Source: Candidatus Iainarchaeum sp.
GTDB lineage: Archaea; Iainarchaeota; Iainarchaeia; Iainarchaeales; VGJJ01
Length of the DNA stretch: 64,000 nucleotides
Assembly (NCBI GenBank): GCA_016699555.1
Contig: CP064981.1
Location: 744,001 to 808,000 of the forward strand
Reading direction: 5' to 3'
Numbering within the stretch: the stretch's first letter is position 1; every line of letters begins with the position of its first letter. A model generated the notes under the pieces. The model had not been told where the DNA came from. It saw nothing but the letters and a program-made list of their open reading frames with translations, and made no database searches. Made by a program: the position numbers and the translations under genes. Shown here piece by piece: positions 16,687 through 25,568 of the stretch.

Positions 16687-16944
16687 ATGAATGGCGTAAT
16701 CAAGAACTACCGACGCGGGAAGAACACCCAGCACGAAAATCAGTATGTGATTGAAGTGGATGGAGTGGAAACCAAAGCCCAAGCCTCCGGATTGACCGGG
16801 AAGAAGGTTACTTGGGTTTCAGTCGGAAACACCAAGATCGTCGGCAAAGTCATGGCCCCCCACGGAAGCTCCGGAGCGGTAAGAGCAAAATTCCTCAAAG
16901 GATTGCCCGGCCAAGCCATTGGACAGCGCGTTTCAGTCCAATAA
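16687..16944 (+). CDS. rpl35ae: Large-subunit ribosomal protein L35Ae
   Basis: 85 aa. GVIKNYRRGKNTQHENQYVI, then GLTGKKVTWVS, KIVGKVMAPHGSSGAVRAKF and a GLPGQAIGQRV end match the L35Ae beta-barrel family, found in archaea and eukaryotes and located in the 50S subunit. The TATA box CTTTATAAG (16656-16664) is 27 nt before ATG 16687, so the mRNA is leaderless. It is a single gene rather than part of a ribosomal operon. Confidence 0.95.
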   Translation: MNGVIKNYRRGKNTQHENQYVIEVDGVETKAQASGLTGKKVTWVSVGNTKIVGKVMAPHGSSGAVRAKFLKGLPGQAIGQRVSVQ

Positions 16945-16986
16945 CGCGCAATTCCTGCTTTATTTTTTTCTATTCTCTTTTCGCTT

Positions 16987-17787
16987 ATGAATGAAATAGT
17001 GTCCAAGAATGTGCCTAAAACTTTTGATAACAGTTTTATCAAAAACGAAGGATTGCCCAAAATTCTATTAGGCTGCCCCACGCACCAATACAAAGCCGAT
17101 TCGCTCAAGGCATATTTTGAGGGCATTGAAAGCCTCACCTATCCTCATTTCGATGTCGTGTTAGAGGATAACTCTCCCACCCCCAATTATTCCGAAAAAC
17201 TCAAACAACTCGCAAAGCAATGGGAAGAAAAACATCCGGGCAGGAGCTTCCGCGTCATCTATTCCGGCGAAACATCCCCAAAAGGAAGGGCACGCCTCGT
17301 GCATGGGCGCAACTTGATTCGGGACATGGTGTTGAAAGAAAACTATGATTATTTCCTATCCCTCGAGCAAGACGTCGTACCCCCAACCGATATCATTGAA
17401 CGATTTTTAGCACATCAAAAAGAATTCGTCTCAGGCGTGTATTGGAATAAGGAGCTCGCATCGCCTGCCGCACAACCCAAACTCGTGGTCATGGCCGGAA
17501 CGTATGCCAATGACGAAGACAAGCAGAAAAAACTGGTGCGCAGCGTGGGAATGTTACAATTATTGCCATCGCGACTCATTGAAGTCGCTTACACGGGATT
17601 AGGATGCGCATTGATTTCACGCAGACTCTTGGAGAAAATCCCTTTCCGCTATGACGAAAAACAGCTCGCATGCGACGATGTGTATTTCTGTTTGGACGCG
17701 GAAGCGCTCGGAGAAAAGATCTACCTTGATTCAAGTGTATGGTGCGCGCACCACTTCAATGACGCGTTCAGGAAGACGGAATACTAA
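16987..17787 (+). CDS. GT-A-fold glycosyltransferase-like protein
   Basis: 266 aa. KILLGCPTHQYKADSLKAYF starts like a GT-A nucleotide-sugar domain, FDVVLEDNSPTPNYSEKL holds the first Asp, and YFLSLEQDVVPPTDIIERFL has a DxD-like EQD motif. GCALISRRLLEKIPFRYDE and QLACDDVYFCLDAEALG follow in the usual acceptor region. The acceptor is unknown. A TATA-like CTTTATTTT at about 16962 is 25 nt upstream. It is close to family 2 but not a textbook member. Confidence 0.7.
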   Translation: MNEIVSKNVPKTFDNSFIKNEGLPKILLGCPTHQYKADSLKAYFEGIESLTYPHFDVVLEDNSPTPNYSEKLKQLAKQWEEKHPGRSFRVIYSGETSPKGRARLVHGRNLIRDMVLKENYDYFLSLEQDVVPPTDIIERFLAHQKEFVSGVYWNKELASPAAQPKLVVMAGTYANDEDKQKKLVRSVGMLQLLPSRLIEVAYTGLGCALISRRLLEKIPFRYDEKQLACDDVYFCLDAEALGEKIYLDSSVWCAHHFNDAFRKTEY

Positions 17788-17831
17788 GTAGTAAGGGCCA
17801 GAACTATAAACCTTGAAACCATTGCAGTATC

Positions 17832-18482
17832 ATGCCTCGTGTGAAGCAACGGCACCCGCCACATATACAGGAGTTACTTCGCCACATGCGGCAGCTGCCG
17901 CCAGATAGACGAATTGGAATGCGCCCCAGTGCACAACTCCATGCGATACGAAAATTTGGACGCACATTCATGGATTCGTTCCCAGATAAAATTATTCGTA
18001 ATACGCATGGAACAGTACGTATCAATATTAATTTTAGCGCAAACGAATCAGGGATTGCCATCGCCACGATGGACGGCAGTGGAGATATGCGTAAACACTT
18101 ATGTGGTCATGTCAGAATAGGATTTGAGCCCCAGACACTTATCGTCGAAGCCATTCAAGGACACTTTGGCAGGAAAAATAATATTGATCAAGTCAATGCG
18201 GTACTGGGAAAACCCTGGGCTAATTATGCGTTGGAACTCGCTGAACAGCATGCTCGCCAGTGCGGACTGCAACGCGTAAAGATTGCATCTCCACGAACGA
18301 ATTACTGGTTCAACCACCCGCAAGTACTGAAAAAAGTAAAGGATTTCGAGTGGGAGTATGCTGAGGTGACAGATGCCAATGAGAAAGAAGCACTACAACG
18401 ACAAATACTCGGATTCTATGCCATCATCGCCAAAAAGATGGGATACAAAAAACAAGGCGATTACTACGTCAAAGAATTGTAA
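17832..18482 (+). CDS. Conserved-looking protein of unknown function
   Basis: 216 aa, basic N-terminus (MPRVKQRHPPHIQELLRHM). The middle (TVRININFSANESGIAIATM) and NYALELAEQHARQCGLQRVKI have the strand-helix rhythm of acetyltransferase-like folds, but the acetyl-CoA loop is not clear, so this is not assigned. The C-terminus ends KKMGYKKQGDYYVKEL, which also recalls GNAT ends. The TATA box CTATAAACC (about 17804-17812) is 25 nt before ATG 17832. It is convergent with pheT. Confidence 0.55.
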   Translation: MPRVKQRHPPHIQELLRHMRQLPPDRRIGMRPSAQLHAIRKFGRTFMDSFPDKIIRNTHGTVRININFSANESGIAIATMDGSGDMRKHLCGHVRIGFEPQTLIVEAIQGHFGRKNNIDQVNAVLGKPWANYALELAEQHARQCGLQRVKIASPRTNYWFNHPQVLKKVKDFEWEYAEVTDANEKEALQRQILGFYAIIAKKMGYKKQGDYYVKEL

Positions 18483-18491
18483 CTGCCACTA

Positions 18492-20135
18492 CTATTCCAA
18501 ATCCATTTCAAGGATCGTCACGGGCACTTGAATTCCTAACCGTTGCAATATCTCAGGATGCATCTCCCCCATGAAACCGCCGAGTTTTCCTACTTGCATT
18601 TTTGCGGTACGGCCCTCGATGAACCCGGGCAATTTTTCCGTTGAATATGTTGCTTGCACTCCAATCTGTCGCGCGATTGCTTCTGCAATGGCTTTCATTT
18701 CAGTGAACGAAGAGGTTGCGTGCGCTAATACCACGCAGAGCTTGCTGCGCGTACGCGTTCCGGTGTCCGTCTTGGCATCCACCACAATCACGTGACCCAC
18801 TTCAAACAACTTGAACGGCAAGCGCTTGCTGCGGTTCGCGAGTAACGCGCGCATGGTTTCGGGATAGAGCATGTTGCGGCACATCGTGAGGCCCTGTTCT
18901 TTCACCATTCCTAATTTCACATGCTCTGATTCCTCGCGATTGAATGCGGCGAAGTGGTGCTCATGCGAAGTGAGGACCCACGTGATGACCTCTTGGAAAC
19001 CCAATCCCACTAAACAACTCTTCACATCATCTTCGAATTGGGTCTGGGGAAGGATCCCTCCCACTGTGTAGACTTCTGGAGCGACGGGTTTGAGGTTGGC
19101 ATAATTATAGGCGCGCGCAATATCATCCACCAAATCCAATGGATGCAACACATCCGCCCGGAAGAGGGGGTGCTGCACGGTAATTTGTTTCGGGTTTACC
19201 TTCGTGACATTGTACATCATGCTCTCGAGTAATGGAACAATTTTATCGGCTTGTAAATTGGTTCCAAGCGTTTGATTGACCAGCTCCACTTCCAATACGT
19301 GCTCATGCATGTGCAATTCGGGCGTTGAAATGGTACGCTCGGGAAACTCCACGTGCACCTCATAGATTTCCCCACCCATATCGGAAAACAACAACGCAAG
19401 GATGTCGCATATCGCGCTCTGCGTAGGCCAATAGTGCCCAGACACTTCCACGAATAGCTCGCGATCCTTCTCGGTTACTTTTCCGGCCGTATGGGAGTTG
19501 ATGATGGGCGGCATGGAGAGCACGTTGTTTTTTGCATCCATGAAGACAGGATAGATAGGCAAATCCTTGAGCAAGTGCGCATACTTCTTCCCTTTGGGGT
19601 GTTGTTCCAATATTTCTTTTCCGGTGAGAGTGGTTTGCATCTCCAGGGGCTGGAATTTGATCTCGTGGGGTTTCATTCCCTTGAAAGAGATAGGCCAATG
19701 AATGACCGATAGGGGATAAATCCCAATCGAGGCCTTCTTGCGATCGCGCGCGAACGTAGCATGGAGCTTTTCTTGCACCCAAATGATTTCCTTCAATTTC
19801 TCCTCGTCCAAGCGCACGTTCTTCACCACGAATGCAGCGGTATATGGGCGCACGGGCTGGACGGATTTTTCGAGGATGACTTTGTAGTCGGATTTTTTCT
19901 TTTCAAGAGATGGAACGCCTTTCGTGTAGCCCAAAAAAGCATTCAATGCGCGCGCTAATCCAGGAGTGGAAACCAAATCGGCACGTTCCGCGGTGATGTC
20001 GATTTTCGTTTCGGCGGGATTGGCGTCCTCTAATTCCAGGCCCATCTGATAGAGGGTTTCCTCGAGCTTCGTGATCGTCAGCGGCTTCTTCATGTAACCG
20101 TTGATGTTCTGCAATGACGTTTCGAGCATGACCAT
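18492..20135 (-). CDS. pheT: Phenylalanyl-tRNA synthetase beta subunit, archaeal type
   Basis: 547 aa. The short form, starting directly with B-domain-like segments (KKPLTITKLEETLYQMGLEL) and lacking the bacterial EMAP and anticodon domains, is the archaeal/eukaryotic beta chain. PLDLVDDIARAYNYANLKP (B5 domain) and ITWVLTSHEHHFAAFN then LFEVGHV (inactive catalytic-like fold) are recognisable. With PheS it forms the tetramer charging tRNA-Phe. ATG 20135 shares its A with the TGA of pheS (TGATG), indicating coupled translation. Confidence 0.95.
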   Translation of the reverse strand: MVMLETSLQNINGYMKKPLTITKLEETLYQMGLELEDANPAETKIDITAERADLVSTPGLARALNAFLGYTKGVPSLEKKKSDYKVILEKSVQPVRPYTAAFVVKNVRLDEEKLKEIIWVQEKLHATFARDRKKASIGIYPLSVIHWPISFKGMKPHEIKFQPLEMQTTLTGKEILEQHPKGKKYAHLLKDLPIYPVFMDAKNNVLSMPPIINSHTAGKVTEKDRELFVEVSGHYWPTQSAICDILALLFSDMGGEIYEVHVEFPERTISTPELHMHEHVLEVELVNQTLGTNLQADKIVPLLESMMYNVTKVNPKQITVQHPLFRADVLHPLDLVDDIARAYNYANLKPVAPEVYTVGGILPQTQFEDDVKSCLVGLGFQEVITWVLTSHEHHFAAFNREESEHVKLGMVKEQGLTMCRNMLYPETMRALLANRSKRLPFKLFEVGHVIVVDAKTDTGTRTRSKLCVVLAHATSSFTEMKAIAEAIARQIGVQATYSTEKLPGFIEGRTAKMQVGKLGGFMGEMHPEILQRLGIQVPVTILEMDLE

Positions 20136-21697
20136 CAGACATCACGCCCCGAGAGTTTCTTTTCCAACACGGAAAGCTTCTCATTCCCTTCCCAGGTGTG
20201 CGTGGTTTCATTGTAGGTGCGGATGAAATCGAGATCGACTTCGGGACCCATCACTTCTTTGGTGGTTTTCTTGTCGTGCAAGAGCATGGCCAGTCGTTCA
20301 ACGCCCAATCCCCACGAGATCACGGGCACGTTGATCCCCAGCGGCTTCAGCGTCTCGGGACGGAAAACGCCCGAGTTGATGAGCTCGACCCATTTCTTGA
20401 GTTTGGGATTGTACGCATACGCTTCCATGCTGGGTTCCGTGTAGGGATTGTAGGTGGGTTTGAACTTGATTTCTTTCAACCCCAGTTTGGCATAGAATTC
20501 TTGCACGATCCCCATGAGGTGGCGCAAGCTCATCCCTTCCGCGAGGATGTAGCCATCCACTTGATGGAACTCCGCCAGGTGCGTCGCATCAATGGCTTCG
20601 TTCCGGAATACCCTTCCGATGGAAAAGCGTTTCACGGGCATCTTTTGGGGCAGCGACATGGTACGATACGTGGTGGCGCTTCCGTGCGTGCGCAAGAGCA
20701 ATTGCATCCCTACAGCGGGGTTCCATTCATACCCGTGTCCTTTCGACCCGCTTTTACCGCCATGCTCATGAGTTGCCTTGACGCGCTTCACGAGTTCGGC
20801 ATCTTCCAGCACCGCCTTCCCGGGGAGATAGAACGTGTCCTGGATTTCGCGCGCGGGATGATCTTGGGGAATGAACATGACGTCCATGTTCCAGAAAGCG
20901 CTTTCCACGAGGGGAGAGGACATCTCATAGAAGCCCATTTCCACCATGATGCGGCGGATATCGCGCATCGTATGGGTAAGTGGATGCAGCCTTCCGGGAA
21001 ACGTTTCCTCGACGGGAAGGTGCACATCATAGGGCTTGAATGCCGCATCTTTCCACTTCCCCGAAACGATCAATTCCGGCGTGAGTTGGGCGATTTTTGT
21101 TTGTGAAATGGGGATTGCGGTCTTGAGGATTTCCAATCCCTTGGGGGTGATCGTCATCAATTCTTCCGTGCGCGTTTTACTCTCGATCAATCCACGGGCT
21201 TTCAATTCGATGACCGTGGGAGCGTTTTGTTCCACCTCTTCTTCACGCGCAATGGCTTGCAGCACATGGAATGTGGGGGAGTTGGTTGCGGCTTTCTTTC
21301 CAAGCGGAGTGATCTCCAATAGTGTCTTGTCCTCTTTTTTTTGGATGGAAACCCAATTGGACTTCTTCGCGAGACCGAATGCAACCGAAAATGTTTGGGG
21401 ATTGGAAAAATGGGATTGGATTTTTTGGAGTTCCAAGGGTTGCGCGTGCAATAGCTCTAACAATTTCATCTCCGGCAAACCCTTCTCCTGAATGGCTTGT
21501 TGGCCTGTTTTTGTGAGAATGAATGAATCGTTTTTCTCGCGCTGCACGGACACCCATGCATGCTGTTCGAGTTCGGTCAACGAACGACGCACGGCATCGG
21601 GAGAAAGCTTAGCCTTTTGGGCAACGGCCTCTAGCGCGTGCGGTTTTTGGTCGTGCAAGACCTGCAATATCCCATAAAGCGCGGCATCGAGCTGCAT
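20135..21697 (-). CDS. pheS: Phenylalanyl-tRNA synthetase alpha subunit
   Basis: 520 aa. The N-terminal 200 residues contain winged-helix repeats typical of archaeal PheS (tRNA and DNA-like binding). The catalytic class II core follows with LHPLTHTMRDIRRIMVEMGF (motif 1 region), GSATTYRTMSL with RVFRNEAIDATHLAEFHQVD (motif 2) and GLGVERLAMLL (motif 3). ATG 21697 is 28 nt from a TATA box (TTTAAAG) and fits a leaderless start; the frame opens 16 codons earlier, before that box. The gene is divergent from a lipoprotein gene at 21774. Confidence 0.96.
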   Translation of the reverse strand: MQLDAALYGILQVLHDQKPHALEAVAQKAKLSPDAVRRSLTELEQHAWVSVQREKNDSFILTKTGQQAIQEKGLPEMKLLELLHAQPLELQKIQSHFSNPQTFSVAFGLAKKSNWVSIQKKEDKTLLEITPLGKKAATNSPTFHVLQAIAREEEVEQNAPTVIELKARGLIESKTRTEELMTITPKGLEILKTAIPISQTKIAQLTPELIVSGKWKDAAFKPYDVHLPVEETFPGRLHPLTHTMRDIRRIMVEMGFYEMSSPLVESAFWNMDVMFIPQDHPAREIQDTFYLPGKAVLEDAELVKRVKATHEHGGKSGSKGHGYEWNPAVGMQLLLRTHGSATTYRTMSLPQKMPVKRFSIGRVFRNEAIDATHLAEFHQVDGYILAEGMSLRHLMGIVQEFYAKLGLKEIKFKPTYNPYTEPSMEAYAYNPKLKKWVELINSGVFRPETLKPLGINVPVISWGLGVERLAMLLHDKKTTKEVMGPEVDLDFIRTYNETTHTWEGNEKLSVLEKKLSGRDV

Positions 21698-21773
21698 ACG
21701 ACAGAACAGGAGATAAAAGACTTTAAACGACCCCCTGCAAGGCATTTTTAAGCCAGGAAAGAGGGATTAGAGC

Positions 21774-22175
21774 ATGGTGAATGGGTTTGTAGTAGTGGGA
21801 CTTATTGGCACCCTATTATGCCTATCCGGCTGCATCGGCCTGCCGCCCGAAAGCGGGTATGATATCGAAAATCAGGCCCTACCCCATGTCGATTCCGCGC
21901 TCGCTTGCCAACAGGACTCGGATTGCGTGTATGCCATTAATGCTTTCGATGCCCCGCGCTGCGCCTCGCCCAATTGCCCGCCTGAAGAGCAGACGCAACC
22001 CCAGCCCTATGCGGAGGGATATGAGTGGGAGAATGGTTTCCGCGAGGGATGCATTAATCCCGCTGCGACGCAAGGAAAAGACGCCCAAGGGGAGGAATTC
22101 CAAATCAATCCCCGCGCCAGTTGCGCATGCGTATCCGTTGAAAATTCCAATCAGAAAATGTGCCAGACGAACTAG
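21774..22175 (+). CDS. Cys-rich lipoprotein of unknown function
   Basis: 133 aa. MVNGFVVVGLIGTLLCLSGC is a lipoprotein signal with lipobox LSGC. The mature part has about eight cysteines (LACQQDSDCVYAIN, RCASPNCPPEE, ASCACVSVEN, KMCQTN) in a pattern seen in small secreted disulphide-bonded domains. The start of the mature part (CQQDSDCV) resembles a motif common in secreted DPANN and bacterial proteins. A TATA-like ATTTTTAAGC is 26 nt before ATG 21774. No function can be given. Confidence 0.7.
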   Translation: MVNGFVVVGLIGTLLCLSGCIGLPPESGYDIENQALPHVDSALACQQDSDCVYAINAFDAPRCASPNCPPEEQTQPQPYAEGYEWENGFREGCINPAATQGKDAQGEEFQINPRASCACVSVENSNQKMCQTN

Positions 22176-22250
22176 TTGTCGGCCGCAACATCCAGTTGAG
22201 TGGTAAAGAATTCTGCCTTCGGGTTGAATGACTGCCTTGAAATAAATGCG

Positions 22251-23057
22251 TTAACTGGCTGCGCGCACAAGCTTTGGAATCTGGGCCCCAAAAAAGAGCA
22301 AGAACAACAACATCACAATCGTCCCGCTGGGGGGGATGTTCAGATAGTAGGAAGCGATGATCCCGATCAGCGTAGCGAGGATACTTGCGATCGTACTCAT
22401 CACGAGCGTCCCCTTGAATGACTTGGATAATTGCAACGCAATCAGTGTAGGTATAACTAACATCGCCGAAACCAATAGGATTCCCACGGCACGAATGCTG
22501 ATGACGACCGTCAGCGCTACCAGCAGGATAAACACGGTGTTGATGAAAATCGTTTTCTTGCTACGCAATTCAGCCAACTCTTGGTTGAAACTGCTGAAGA
22601 CCAGTTGTTTGTATCCCCAGACCAAGAAGAGGACGATAAGCACGAGCATGGCGACGGCCAGTGCAATATCCAAATAGCTCAGGGACAACAGGCTGCCGAT
22701 CAGATAACTGAACAGATTCACATTGAACCCGCGCGCCAATCCAATTACAATAATCCCCAATCCAACCCCGAATGAAAGAATCAAGGAAATGGCCGCATCG
22801 CCGTACAAATTCTTCTTGACCAGCTTCTGCACGACGAATCCGCCTACTACTGCGGAAATAAGCGCTGCGATGATGGGTTCGATCCCCAGCAACAAACCCA
22901 GGGCGATTCCCCCAAAGGAAAAATGGGCGATCCCATCCCCCAATAACGAAAGGCGGCGCAACACGATGAACGGGCTCATGAGCCCGCATGTGAATGCGAT
23001 GAGGAAGCCTCCAAGCAAGGCTTTTTGCATAAACCCATAGGATAACAATTCAAGCAT
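22251..23057 (-). CDS. znuB: Metal ABC transporter permease (ABC-3 family)
   Basis: 268 aa with about eight membrane segments. FLIAFTCGLMSPFIVLRRLS near 17 and LGDGIAHFSFGGIALGLLLG are the conserved opening of ZnuB/MntB/TroC permeases, and ISIRAVGILLVSAMLVIPTL is the conserved coupling region. It forms the membrane channel for Zn2+, Mn2+ or a similar ion with the ATPase and binding protein upstream. GAGGAAACGAC precedes ATG 23057. It is the last gene of the operon, nine bases after the ATPase. Confidence 0.93.
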   Translation of the reverse strand: MLELLSYGFMQKALLGGFLIAFTCGLMSPFIVLRRLSLLGDGIAHFSFGGIALGLLLGIEPIIAALISAVVGGFVVQKLVKKNLYGDAAISLILSFGVGLGIIVIGLARGFNVNLFSYLIGSLLSLSYLDIALAVAMLVLIVLFLVWGYKQLVFSSFNQELAELRSKKTIFINTVFILLVALTVVISIRAVGILLVSAMLVIPTLIALQLSKSFKGTLVMSTIASILATLIGIIASYYLNIPPSGTIVMLLFLLFFGAQIPKLVRAAS

Positions 23058-23066
23058 GTCGTTTCC

Positions 23067-23756
23067 TCATTCGTGATGGTGGTGCATGACCGCCAACTGT
23101 CCATAGGTCTTTTTCACCAATTCAGGCGTTTCGCTGGCAGGGCCATAGCAGCACACCTGATGGTTGATGCATAATACCGATTTGCAATACGATGGAATCA
23201 TCCCCACGTCGTGCGTGATCAGCATAATCGTAACATTTTCTTTATCATTCAATTGCTTCAGCAATGCATAAAACTCGCGCTGGGTCTTCAGATCGATACC
23301 TACACTCGGCTCGTCCAAAATCAGGATTTTAGGATTGGCCTGCAAGGCTAATGCAATCACGACGCGCTGCTGTTGTCCGCCCGATAATTCCGTAAAGCGC
23401 TTGTCGTGAAAGGATTCAATGCCCAAGCGTTCATGCAAACGATGATCCAACGGCCCGTTCAAGGCCAAAATTTCATCCACGGTCGCGGGAAATAATTTGT
23501 CAATCGTAATTTTTTGAGGCACATATCCAATCCATTTGGAGACCTGTTCGTGCGAAATAGGATTTCCGAACAATTGGATACTCCCCTTCTGAGGGGGCAA
23601 CATGCCCAATAGCAACTTCGCCAATGTGGTTTTTCCCGAACCATTGGGTCCGATGACCGCGACGAAATCCCCTTCCTTGATGGAGAAGGAAATATCGCCC
23701 AGGACGGGAAAACCATTATAGGCAAAACTCAAATCCTTGACTTTAATCGCTGCCAT
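23067..23756 (-). CDS. znuC: Metal ABC transporter ATP-binding protein
   Basis: 229 aa cytosolic ATPase. GPNGSGKTTLAKLL near 38 is Walker A, ELSGGQQQRVVIALAL near 130 the ABC signature with its Q-rich start, KILILDEPSVGID Walker B, and LITHDVGM the switch His. It is typical of ZnuC/MntA-type proteins. ATG 23756 overlaps the TGA of znuA by one base (TGATG), so translation is probably coupled. The substrate is discussed under znuA. Confidence 0.95.
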   Translation of the reverse strand: MAAIKVKDLSFAYNGFPVLGDISFSIKEGDFVAVIGPNGSGKTTLAKLLLGMLPPQKGSIQLFGNPISHEQVSKWIGYVPQKITIDKLFPATVDEILALNGPLDHRLHERLGIESFHDKRFTELSGGQQQRVVIALALQANPKILILDEPSVGIDLKTQREFYALLKQLNDKENVTIMLITHDVGMIPSYCKSVLCINHQVCCYGPASETPELVKKTYGQLAVMHHHHE

Positions 23757-24709
23757 CACGAACACTCTAAGGCCAGCTTTAAATGATTGAGGTTCTCTCG
23801 CATAATAGAGAAATAATCCTCGTCGGGATTACTACTTCCTTCCGCGGGATTCAATTCCAATGTTTGAGCCCCCACTTCCTGTGCAATCGCATTGGAAACG
23901 CGGGGATCGACTAATTCTTCATAAAAAATATACTTCAAATCATGCTCTTTAGCCGCATCGACCAATTCTCTAATTTGATCCGGAGTGGGTTCGGATTCGG
24001 GTTCTAATCCAGAAATATGAATGGTCTGGAATCCATAATCATTTGCCAGATAGGAAAAGGCATTATGGCTGACTAGGACAATATCTTTATTGCATTGCGA
24101 AAGACCCTGTGCGTATTCTTGATCTAATTGCATTAAATTGGCAATTAATTGCTGGGTGTTTTGTTCGTACAACGTTGCATTATCGGGAAATGCATTCATT
24201 AATCCCGCACTAATGTTTTGAGCCATTACTTGCATATTTTTTGGAGAAAGCCAAATATGGGGGTCTTTTCCCGTGTGCTCTTCCTCATGCTCTTCTTCAT
24301 GCGCATGCTCTTCCATGTGTTCTTCCTCATGCTCATGCTCGTGCTCTTCATCGCCGTCCAACAAAACAATTCCTTTTTCCGCGTGAATTACCGTAATAGG
24401 GGCAGAACGGCTTTCGATGAATTCTCCTTCAAGGTGTTCAAATTCTAATCCCATTGTAATGAATGCGCGCGCATTTTGAAATGAAACAAATTCTTGGGGA
24501 GAAGGCTCATAATCATGGGGCTCAATCCCGGAAGGAACAATCGAGAATACCTCGGCCGTATCTCCAACAATCTTTTTGGTCAGATCCTGTAGTGGAAAAA
24601 ATGTGGTTGCAATTGCCATTGAATGGTTTTGCCCAGTGGGTTGAGGATTTGAAATACATCCCATCGCCACGATTACTGCTATTAATCCAATTGCAACAAA
24701 CCACTTCAT
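23756..24709 (-). CDS. znuA: Metal-binding lipoprotein of ABC transporter, ZnuA-like with His-rich loop
   Basis: 317 aa. The start MKWFVAIGLIAVIVAMGC is a lipoprotein signal. The fold is the cluster A-I binding protein: FFPLQDLTKKIVGD, GIEPHDYEPSP (metal His), DPHIWLSPKNM (second His), VSHNAFSYLANDYGFQ (third His) and a final Glu or Asp. A loop of about 25 residues made only of His, Glu and Met/Ala, before DPHIW, is typical of zinc-specific members. TATA TTTTAAAA lies 26 nt before ATG 24709; the frame opens further upstream past this box. It is divergent from nikR. Confidence 0.92.
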   Translation of the reverse strand: MKWFVAIGLIAVIVAMGCISNPQPTGQNHSMAIATTFFPLQDLTKKIVGDTAEVFSIVPSGIEPHDYEPSPQEFVSFQNARAFITMGLEFEHLEGEFIESRSAPITVIHAEKGIVLLDGDEEHEHEHEEEHMEEHAHEEEHEEEHTGKDPHIWLSPKNMQVMAQNISAGLMNAFPDNATLYEQNTQQLIANLMQLDQEYAQGLSQCNKDIVLVSHNAFSYLANDYGFQTIHISGLEPESEPTPDQIRELVDAAKEHDLKYIFYEELVDPRVSNAIAQEVGAQTLELNPAEGSSNPDEDYFSIMRENLNHLKLALECS

Positions 24710-24888
24710 TTTGTTCAACCCCGCTTGCATTTTAAAAAAAATCTGGGATTTTTCGCACAAGGAGTTGGAGAACTGCTTATGGGAGCCCACCCAGACAGGT
24801 AAAGAATAGAAAGGCATTATCAATTTATAAGGCAAATGTTAATAACTATGTATCGCTTTAGATCCTAAAATTAATAAGAGGTAAAAAA
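24710..24888. promoter_or_regulatory. Divergent control region between znuA and nikR
   Basis: This AT-rich gap of 179 bases holds the znuA TATA (about 24731-24739), a second strong TATA-like TTATAAATTG at about 24821-24830 on the minus strand, and the nikR signals (CTAAAATTAAT near 24866 and SD GAGGT near 24878). It is the natural place for metal-dependent operators, but no clear long palindrome is visible. Confidence 0.5.
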
Positions 24889-25275
24889 ATGACCGAAATC
24901 ATTAGCATGTCGCTGGATGAGAAGACACTCCAAAATCTGGATAGTTTGCAGAAAGAACTGGGTTCCACCGGCAGAAGCGAAACCATCCGCCAGTGCATCC
25001 GCATGTTCGCCAATGAAAAAAAACAATTCCAAAAGATGAGCGGTGAAGTGAATGGAGTGGTATTGGTCGTGCACCCTGATGACCACTCCGAGACCATCAC
25101 GGATATCCGCCACCACTACCAAGCGATCATCAAGACCCAACTCCATAACCATCTCGAGAACCACGTGTGTCTGGAACTGTTCATGGTCAAGGGACTCGGA
25201 GATACCGTCAAGAAATTCGTCTCATCCTTGCAGGCAAGCCGAAAAACAGACCTCGTGAAACTCATTATCGTGTAA
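24889..25275 (+). CDS. nikR: Nickel-responsive regulator NikR family
   Basis: 128 aa. Residues 1-45 form a ribbon-helix-helix (EIISMSLDEKTLQNLDSLQK, then SETIRQCIRMF) that binds DNA as a dimer. The C-terminal ACT-like domain carries IRHHYQAIIKTQLHNHLENH followed by VCLELF, giving the His, HxH and Cys ligands of the square-planar Ni site. It likely controls the divergent ABC operon, so that system may carry Ni or be repressed by it. SD GAGGT precedes ATG 24889. A hairpin with a T-tract follows the stop. Confidence 0.93.
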   Translation: MTEIISMSLDEKTLQNLDSLQKELGSTGRSETIRQCIRMFANEKKQFQKMSGEVNGVVLVVHPDDHSETITDIRHHYQAIIKTQLHNHLENHVCLELFMVKGLGDTVKKFVSSLQASRKTDLVKLIIV

Positions 25276-25361
25276 GGCTTAGCCGAAATAGCAAGCCTTT
25301 TTACGCCTGGCCTGTTTCGGCAGGCCGCCTCGAAATCCAGGTGCCAATTTGATTAGCACCT
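25276..25361 (+). repeat. nikR terminator hairpin and composite array 4 (B-A)
   Basis: GGCTT 25276-25280 pairs with AAGCC 25293-25297 and is followed by TTTTT, a classical terminator one base after nikR. Next comes stem B GGCCTG 25309-25314 with CAGGCC 25321-25326 (loop TTTCGG), linker GCCTCGAAATCC, and stem A AGGTGC 25339-25344 with GCACCT 25356-25361. The tail CTGTCTGCTC also follows stem A in array 1. Confidence 0.8.
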
Positions 25362-25425
25362 GTCTGCTCATGACTACCTTTATATGTGCTTAGTAGCCAT
25401 TTTTCATAGTCAATATTGGCCTACT

Positions 25426-25482
25426 GGACCATTGCAAGATGGTTCTAACGTAGTCCTTCGTATGATCGGGACGAAATCCGAT
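25426..25482 (-). repeat. Composite hairpin array 5 (A-B) directly before tRNA-Ser
   Basis: Stem A GGACCAT 25426-25432 pairs with ATGGTTC 25439-25445. Stem B ATCGG 25465-25469 pairs with CCGAT 25478-25482 (minus-strand loop ATTTCGTC). Stem B ends two bases before the first tRNA base. The B-A linker (CATACGAAGGAC) is the most diverged but keeps CGAAG. Confidence 0.7.
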
Positions 25483-25483
25483 T

Positions 25484-25567
25484 GCGGGGTTGGCAGAGTG
25501 GTCTATAGCGGCAGCCTGCTAAGCTGTTCTGGGAAACCAGGCGAGGGTTCGAATCCCTCACCCCGCG
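25484..25567 (+). tRNA. tRNA-Ser (anticodon GCT)
   Basis: A cloverleaf of 84 bases including G73. The acceptor stem is GCGGGGT with ACCCCGC, the D-arm GGCAGAGTGGTCTATAGC, and the anticodon loop CTGCTAA gives GCT, reading AGC/AGU. There is a long variable arm (TTCTGGGAAACCAG region), and a T-arm GAGGGTTCGAATCCCTC. Length, long arm and discriminator G fit class II serine tRNA. No CCA is encoded. It is bracketed by hairpin arrays 5 and 6. Confidence 0.96.
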
Positions 25568-25568
25568 T

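Noticed and set aside
24821..24860. Possible NikR operator between znuA and nikR
   Set aside because: The half-sites (ATTATCAA and TTAATAAC) match poorly and no long dyad is seen.
25484..25567. tRNA-Ser as an attachment site of an integrated element
   Set aside because: No direct repeat of the tRNA 3' end and no integrase gene were found in the window.
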